A stretch of 64,000 nt of DNA from Sinotaia quadrata (taxonomy: Eukaryota; Mollusca; Gastropoda; Architaenioglossa; Viviparidae), in NCBI GenBank assembly GCA_028829895.1, contig CM054182.1, positions 14,342,001 to 14,406,000 of the forward strand. The letters run 5' to 3'. The position numbers and the translations under genes were made by a program. Each line of letters opens with the position of its first letter. The stretch's first letter is position 1. The notes under the pieces are model-generated. The model saw nothing but the letters and a program-made list of their open reading frames with translations, was not told the origin of the DNA and did no database searches. Shown piece after piece: positions 58,641 through 64,000 of this stretch.

Positions 58641-58930
58641 GGCCATACCAATATTGTCATGAAATTCCGGACTTAGTAATACATTGTACCTTTGTAGCAA
58701 TAAGCTATAATGGTACCATATAGCTAAAAATTAATTAGGTATGATGTGACAGAAAAAAACAGAATGTATTAGTGACTGCTGTGATGTGAGACAAACTTGA
58801 TTGAAATTAAAAGTAAATAATGACTGCTTATGCAAACAGAGGACACACGCAGGTGAGGAGTGAATACAGAAGTGATATGTATGGGAGACCAGTGAAGAAG
58901 TATTTCAGAGAGAAAGGAACAATAAATGTA
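58641..58930. other. Unique spacer
   Basis: Nothing recognised. Confidence 0.4.
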
Positions 58931-58934
58931 TTCT

Positions 58935-59255
58935 GATCTAAGAACAAGACAGTGGTGTGTGTAGAATGCATTCAACTCCAAGAACAAGACAGTGGTGTGT
59001 GTAGAATGCATTCAACTCCAAGAACAAGACAGTGGTGTGTGTAGAATGCATTCAACTCCAAGAACAAGACAGTGGTGTGTGTAGAATGTATTCAACTCCA
59101 AGAACAAGACACTGGTGTGTGTAGAATGTATTCAACTCCAAGAACAAGACAGTGGTGTGTGTAGAATGTATTCAACTCCAAGAACAAGACAGTGATGTGT
59201 GTAGAATGTATTCAACTCCAAGAACAAGACAGTGGTGTGTGTAGAATGCATTGAA
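58935..59255. repeat. Minisatellite, 40 bp x 8
   Basis: Near-identical copies of CAACTCCAAGAACAAGACAG followed by TGGTGTGTGTAGAATGCATT. Confidence 0.95.
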
Positions 59256-59454
59256 CAGGCGGTTTCTGAGTAGTCAGTGGTTGCAAACTAATGGACCTGG
59301 CGGAAGGGCGAAAATTCTAACCGGGTGGGGATAGAGGGGTAGTTGTCACCATACAGCGAAAGCTTAAGAAATGTGCATTTGACTGGTCACTTAAGGCCCA
59401 GCGGCCTTTGCAAGGGTTAATTAATGTGTCCCAAATAATTACAATCGTTGCAAA

Positions 59455-59685
59455 TTAGCTTGGTCCTCACTTAGAACAATACACAAAGTAGCTTGGTTCT
59501 CATTTAGAACAATACACAATGTAGCTTGGTCCTCATTTAGAACAATACACAAAGTAGCTTTGTCCTCAGAACAATACACAAAGTAGCTTGGTCTCATTTA
59601 GAACAATAAACGAAGTAGCTTGGTCCTCACTTAGAATAATACACAAAGTAAATTGGTCATCATTTAGAACAATACACAAAATAAA
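59455..59685. repeat. Minisatellite, 33 bp x 7
   Basis: Copies of GCTTGGTCCTCATTTAGAAC followed by AATACACAAAGTA. Confidence 0.93.
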
Positions 59686-59689
59686 TATG

Positions 59690-60085
59690 TTTGCGTCCAC
59701 AGGCTCTTGTCTGGTGAAAGATGAATTTCAAGATTGCCCACCCCCAATTCCCCATTCCTGGAAGGAATAATTAAGGGGTAGTTTGAGACTGGAAGTTGAT
59801 CTAGTTTGAAATGACCTTTAGAAAGGATTGCGAGTAATGGAATTTGATCTAGTTTGAATTGACTGTTAGAATAGACAGCGACTAATGGATTTTCTGTGCT
59901 GACATTTGTATTTTAATAACTTCCAATAGAAGAGGTGCGATAGGTGAGTTTAGTTATGGGAAGAAAAACTGTGTGTACATATTAGATGTATATTTTCAGT
60001 GTTTTCCTGTCTGGTTCCATTCTGAGTGGGGGAGGAGATCTTTCATTTCCTGTTGGATGCGGGTCTGAGAAAAAATGAGTGTCAC
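59690..60085. other. Unique spacer
   Basis: GATCTAGTTTGAA.TGAC occurs twice (59799, 59848). No gene. Confidence 0.4.
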
Positions 60086-60089
60086 GTGT

Positions 60090-60520
60090 GTAGATCTGAC
60101 GCCTGGAGTATGAACACCACTGTTATTGATTTACATTTTACAGTAATAGGCACAGGTGTGACGTCTGGAGTATAACACCACTGTTATTGATTTACATTTT
60201 ACAGTATTAGGCACAGGTGTGACGCCTGGAGTATAACACCACTGTTATTGATTTACATTTTACAGTAATAGGCACAGGTGTGACGTCTGGAGTATAACAC
60301 CACTGTTATTGATTTACATTTTACAGTAATAGGCACAGGTGTGACGTCTGGAGTATAACACCACTGTTATTGATTTACATTTTACAGTAATAGGCACTGG
60401 TGTGACGTCTGGAGTATAACACACCACTGTTATTGATTTGCAGTAATAGGCACAGGTGTGACGTCTGGAGTATAACACACCACTGTTATTGATTTGCAGT
60501 AATAGGCACAGACATGACAT
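60090..60520. repeat. Minisatellite, 59 bp x 7
   Basis: Copies of GTGACGTCTGGAGTATAACA followed by CCACTGTTATTGATTTACAT; the last copies are shortened. Confidence 0.95.
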
Positions 60521-60980
60521 GAGGCACTGGGGGAAAAGTATAGACGTACAGTGTTTGATGACCTCACGGGTTTGTGAAATTTGAATGAATATGCTGTTAT
60601 GGGTCAGATATCGACTGCGGATACAATTATAGTGTCACACCGGAATTACATGCATTAATACCAAATATGACTTCAAGGAAGAATAATCAGATAGTAAGAT
60701 CGGAAGAGACAAGAAAAAGGAAATACTGGTAGTGAAACCGGAAGTGACACCACAAATTCGAAATGATATCTGGATTGGAAATGTTTTCAGATGCCATTAG
60801 CAAGTCATGATCAGAAGTGACGTCATAAGTTATGAAGACAACATGACCCACTTTCAAGCTATAAAGATCTTTCAGGCGATCTTCCTTTATTAAATGGTCT
60901 TCTATATTTCAACAAACTCAGCAGTCATTAGAGACATTCAGGCACTTTTCCTTTGTTTTAATTATTATTTTGTATCTGTA
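60521..60980. other. Unique spacer with ETS- and CRE-like words
   Basis: CCGGAAGTGAC near 60738 and a consensus TGACGTCA at 60818..60825. No gene. Confidence 0.35.
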
Positions 60981-60984
60981 AATC

Positions 60985-61170
60985 AACAATCTCTACTGTC
61001 TCAAGAAAATCAAGCAAATCTTCTCTTTTTAACTGCCTGTGTCTGTAAATCAGCAATCTCTACTGTCAATAGGATCAGTCAGGTAAGTCATTTATGTACC
61101 CAAAGAACAACAATCTTTACTGTCACTAGCTTTAGTCAGGTAAGTCATTTATGTACCCCAAGAATAACAG
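60985..61170. repeat. Tandem repeat, about 58 bp x 2-3
   Basis: ATCTCTACTGTC... and AGTCAGGTAAGTCATTTATG blocks repeat. Confidence 0.75.
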
Positions 61171-61174
61171 GTGG

Positions 61175-61910
61175 CATATCAGATAGCACTGATGCTGGAA
61201 TTTTACCTGTCTACAATTGTGCTCTGTAGGAGAAGAAGTCTTAATTCCAGGAATGGGCGTTTATTGCGTGTCATCTGGAGTATCTTCAGTAACTCAGAGT
61301 TACTTCAGTTTTATGTATTACGATTATAATGTATTTTCAAAGTGCCGAGATGACAAGGTATGGACATCTGGAATTATGAATAGCCAATAGCTGTTAGACT
61401 GATAATTTATTCTTAATGCTGCCGGTCATTTTAGAGTCACGTCCCAACTTAGCAACAGACTGAGACAAAATAGACAAATATATTTACATGACACAACAAC
61501 AATATACTAATATATATGCAAGAAACAATTTTAAAAATTAGTAAAGTTAACAAGTTCCAAAGAAAAGCATTGCCACTATTACGTCATTAACTGAATCTTT
61601 CTCATTACCGACCAAAAAGAACGTCTTTAGCCACTGTTAGCAGCTTCAAGGCTTCCCGCGTAAATAAATCAAATGCAGTTTTCCTTTCTCTCTTTGTATT
61701 AAAAAAAAAGGCAGAGTTAACAGATCGCACTGACGCTACAAGTTTCTATTAATTCATCTCCTGACATTAAACAATAGTATAGCATCAGTTTCATATCAAC
61801 TATGAACTTGATCATGGACTATAAAACCTTGTCCAGCCAAATAATTATCTATTTTCTATCAGAAAAAAATAAGCACTGCTATCACCTACTAAGGTCTATA
61901 CTCTCAAAAT
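61175..61910. other. AT-rich spacer
   Basis: No array or gene recognised. Confidence 0.4.
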
Positions 61911-61917
61911 TCAAGGT

Positions 61918-61995
61918 ACCTCGTCAAAAGAGTACGTCAAAATACCTCGTCAAAAGAGTAGGTCAAAATACCTCGTCAAAAGAGTAGGTCAAAGT
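61918..61995. repeat. Tandem repeat, 26 bp x 3
   Basis: Copies of CCTCGTCAAAAGAGTAGGTC followed by AAAATA. Confidence 0.9.
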
Positions 61996-62194
61996 AGCAA
62001 GAAGTTTAAAACTGCACACTTGTTATAAATAGAAGCTCCACTCATCTTTCTTTTAAGTTTTATAATAGAAATGCAGAATCCAACTAGGAATAGCCTATCT
62101 CAAATTAATATTCACATCGTGTGTACATCTTCCACCCAACAACCTGTCAAAACGCGCGTCAGACAGACTTTATTGTCAAACGGGTTCATGGTTA

Positions 62195-62435
62195 ATAGGT
62201 TGTACATCCAAGTGGCCACCTAGTGGACCTCAGTCAACATAGTTAACAAGTACATCTAAGAGGCCACTTGCGGACCTCAGTCAACTTGATTTTCAAGGTT
62301 ACCTCAGTCAACACGATTAACAAGTGGTACATTTAAGAGGCCACTTTCGGACCTCAGTCAACATGATTTACAAGATTAGCTCAGTTAACATGGCTAACAA
62401 GTGGTACATCCAAAAAGCCACTTAGTGGACATCAC
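62195..62435. repeat. Tandem repeat, about 60-65 bp x 4
   Basis: Copies of GTACATCCAAGTGGCCACCT... followed by GGACCTCAGTCAACATG. Confidence 0.85.
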
Positions 62436-62659
62436 TTAACATGAAACTAATCCATTCAAAAAATAGTCTCGGGTGACTGCACCTAAGTGCAAACACAATC
62501 ATTTGATCTCAAAGTAATCATCATAGATTAAAAACTTTCATTCCTGTTTCTTAGTTTAGTACAACTTAATCTTCTTTCTCTATCAATTAGTCCATTTATA
62601 AAAAAAAATGAAATGTAAAAGCTATTGTTGTCAGAAATCAAGGCACCGCGGTATGGGTA

Positions 62660-62910
62660 ATGTGTGTTATTTGGCTCTCTAGGCAATGCTACTGTTTAGC
62701 GATATCTAGGCAATATTATTGTTATTTGGCTGTATCCAGGCAATATTATTGTCATTTGGCTGTATCCAGGCAATATTATTGTCATTTGGCTGTATCCAGG
62801 CAATATTATTGTCGTTTGGCTGTATCCAGGCAATATTATTGTCATTTGGCTGTATCCAGGCAATATTATTGTCATTTGGCTGTATCCAGGCAATATTATT
62901 GTTATTTGGC
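62660..62910. repeat. Minisatellite, 30 bp x 8, abutting R1 copy C
   Basis: Copies of TTTGGCTGTATCCAGGCAAT followed by ATTATTGTCA. Open on both strands because 30 is ten codons. The monomer resembles the units at 57-58.6 kb. Confidence 0.95.
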
Positions 62911-62929
62911 TGTGTGATGCCAACGCCAC

Positions 62930-63108
62930 ACTAGTTATTGGTTATGATTATTATTTAATCATCCATAACTAATTATAAGTGATGAGAATCTTAATTTATG
63001 TTATTACATGTAATAATTCTCCAGAAGACACCACTCGTCTCGTCTCTCTCACTTCGCAGATAAGCGGCTGCTGTAAACATTTTCTCTCCTTCACAACATT
63101 AAGATTGT
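62930..63108 (+). repeat. Dispersed repeat R1, copy C (truncated)
   Basis: Aligns with the first part of R1 (CATAACTAATTATAAGTGAT, CACCACTCGTCTC, GCTGTAAACATTTTCTC and ACAACATTAA), then ends. Confidence 0.78.
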
Positions 63109-63154
63109 TTTTGTTTTGTCTTGGAATATCCAAGAAGGAGACATCCAGTGATTT

Positions 63155-63278
63155 CAGTCAACCCATTTGTTACTTAAGTCACTTGTTCTTTCACCAGCCA
63201 ACCCATTTGTTACTTAAGTCACCTGTTCTTTCACCAGTCAACCCATTTGTTATTTATTTAAGTCACCAGTTGGTTCAC
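63155..63278. repeat. Tandem repeat, 40 bp x 3
   Basis: Copies of CAACCCATTTGTTACTTAAG followed by TCACTTGTTCTTTCACCAG. Confidence 0.9.
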
Positions 63279-63279
63279 C

Positions 63280-64000
63280 ATGCTTTATTTAGTCCCTCAA
63301 CTGTCTACATCTGACTAAGTATGACGTTTGCAGACCATCTATCCGTATGCTGAACTGTCTGGTGTTTGATGAGTCACTCTAATTTGCTGTTTACATTGTC
63401 CAAGCTGTAGTTGCAAGAGAAGTGAAGTGATTGTAGTACTTGACTCCAACATCTATAGGTGCTTTGGTCCACCAACATGTTACGCATGCATTCAGTACAT
63501 TCTTCCCACACTGCACTTCTTACATGATTAATCAATCTTCATTCAAATATCAGGATCCTTTCAGGTCCAGCAGACGCATTTATATGTGTCCAGAAAATGA
63601 AATACATGCAAGTGGCCAGGCGGACATGGCAAGTTGTTTGTCAACAGATAAGGAAATATTATCTATCAAAAACAGGTGTCTCTGTTTTAGTCAACAAAAG
63701 TAGTGGACAAATTATGTCAAAAACATCAAACACTTGTTAAATATTTGTCTGCAAACATGTAACACATAACTATATGTCAGAAAACAACTGTTGTTAAGTA
63801 CTTTTAGCTCTGATGACAAAATGGGCTTATAACACGGGGAAACAATTTTCAGGAAGAAAATACAGTGGGTCTCTAAACAAAGTGAGGAAATAGAAAGTAA
63901 AAGCTGAGTTTAAACAAAGTAATTAATGGAGGACAACAATTAAGTTACTGTCAAAGTTTTACACTATTTTCACTGAAAATAATGTTTTTACAAGCCTGCC
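63280..64000. other. Unique spacer to the window end
   Basis: No gene or array recognised. An 87-codon plus frame (63440..63703) has no known family. Confidence 0.4.

Noticed and set aside
62660..62934. Repeated frames with an SRQYYC-type peptide
   Set aside because: The 30-bp array is open on both strands; nothing suggests translation.

Overview
The window looks like animal nuclear DNA, most plausibly from a lophotrochozoan and perhaps a mollusc. It is AT-rich, intron-containing and gene-poor, and it is crowded with tandem repeats. The species call is an inference; nothing in the window proves it.

One gene is convincing. It is a NET-family zinc-finger regulator (ZNF503/ZNF703 in vertebrates, elbow/no ocelli in flies) on the minus strand. 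Coding exon 1 (54720..54782) and coding exon 2 (47663..49219) are separated by a 5.5 kb GT-AG intron. Joined in phase 0 they give a protein of 539 residues. It carries the SPLALLA (Sp) motif, a long Ser-rich linker, an Ala run, a doubled C-x4-C-x2-C cluster, one atypical C2H2 finger and the family's C-terminal tail. The promoter should lie just above 54.8 kb, where four CCAAT boxes cluster at 55282..55405. The 3' UTR should run down from 47.66 kb. I recognise no other protein gene; the remaining open frames are mostly readthrough of tandem arrays or lack any visible family signal.

Layout. From 0 to 43 kb, and again from 53 to 64 kb, dozens of minisatellite arrays (units about 16-98 bp, mostly 25-60) with mostly unrelated monomers follow one another, separated by short unique segments. 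Hand-summed boundaries put them at roughly one third of the window. From 43.03 to about 52 kb (3' flank, main coding exon and most of the intron) there is almost none. Unique, GC-richer segments (about 4.5-5.1, 9.3-10.0, 15.5-15.8, 16.7-17.1, 19.2-19.5, 23.5-23.9, 27.5-28.0, 33.3-33.7, 51.1-51.7, 55.1-56.2 kb) are candidates for regulatory elements of this isolated developmental gene.

Mobile DNA includes a hAT-type MITE with 15-bp terminal repeats and 8-bp target duplications (7597..7777). There is also a broken transposon-associated ORF (21382..21905), a tRNA-derived SINE head with an expanded internal minisatellite (20455..20945), a 59-bp perfect inverted repeat (36261..36564), a dispersed repeat with three copies (here R1), each abutting a tandem array, and a two-copy intronic repeat (R2). 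A pair of oppositely oriented arrays of one monomer lies at 41.97-43.03 kb. All repeat boundaries were called by eye and may be off by tens of bases.
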